A stretch of 64,000 nt of DNA from Luteimonas rhizosphaerae (GTDB taxonomy: Bacteria > Pseudomonadota > Gammaproteobacteria > Xanthomonadales > Xanthomonadaceae), in the NCBI RefSeq assembly GCF_002849595.1, contig NZ_NRQR01000026.1:1-64000 (forward strand). Direction: 5' to 3'. Made by a program: the position numbers and the translations under genes. How positions within the stretch are numbered: the stretch's first letter is position 1; every line of letters starts with the position of its first letter. Below the pieces are notes generated by a model that saw only the letters and a list, made by a program, of their open reading frames with translations, did no database searches and was not told the origin of the DNA. Of this stretch, positions 61,770 to 64,000 are shown piece by piece.

Positions 61770-64000
<2,231 letters not shown>

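Overview
This is a very GC-rich (about 70%) chromosomal stretch from a gammaproteobacterium, most likely Lysobacteraceae/Xanthomonadaceae (Lysobacter/Luteimonas-like; genus not decidable from the window). Pointers are an Xcc-type OleA, an Ax21-family outer-membrane protein, monomeric NADP isocitrate dehydrogenase, a heme oxygenase/bacteriophytochrome pair, many short lipoproteins and a two-gene ergothioneine operon. No rRNA, tRNA, CRISPR array, transposase or prophage was seen. Coding density is high and base composition is even.

Layout. 0-7 kb: DUF1190 lipoprotein (cut by the edge), serine hydrolase, folE, a TauE/SafE permease, a YchJ protein and an MltB-type transglycosylase. 7-10 kb: a LysM/VgrG3-C-like peptidoglycan hydrolase with a trailing lipoprotein, divergent from an Ala/Gly-rich repeat protein with a trailing lipoprotein. 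10-16.7 kb: I78 inhibitor lipoprotein, M28 peptidase, egtB-egtD-DUF3253, DUF938. 16.8-21.4 kb: a 1235-residue indolepyruvate oxidoreductase-type protein and a TPR protein. 21.5-26.6 kb: two tandem [lipase + ankyrin] cassettes. 26.6-33 kb: hemD, thioesterase, YkgJ, oleB, bphO-bphP, oleA. 33-41.6 kb: M16 peptidase, SDR, trmL, ax21, and rhodanese-secB-gpsA. 41.6-47.5 kb: oleC, a winged-helix/TPR regulator, a serine hydrolase, oleD and a frameshifted DUF1328 gene. 47.5-64 kb: ubiJ-ubiB, tatD, endonuclease I, hrpB, a response regulator/histidine kinase, rluE, a lipoprotein methyltransferase, two oxidoreductases and icd, whose start codon straddles the window edge.

Most unusual system. Four genes without a signal peptide (the LysM hydrolase, the Ala/Gly-rich repeat protein and both lipases) are each followed by a co-directional gene for a lipoprotein-like or ankyrin protein. 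All four carry the same upstream element, core CCT[A/C]GGGTC, ending 66-70 nt before the start codon. Nothing else in the window has it. Three of the four proteins contain 11-residue repeats of amphipathic or glycine-zipper character. I infer a coordinately regulated set of toxin/immunity-like (or lytic enzyme/protector) bicistrons; the delivery route is not visible here.

Other themes. All four genes of olefin hydrocarbon biosynthesis (oleA, oleB, oleC, oleD) are present but spread over 19 kb. A complete biliverdin-producing/red-light-sensing pair (bphO-bphP) sits between oleB and oleA, and its phytochrome has no recognisable output domain.
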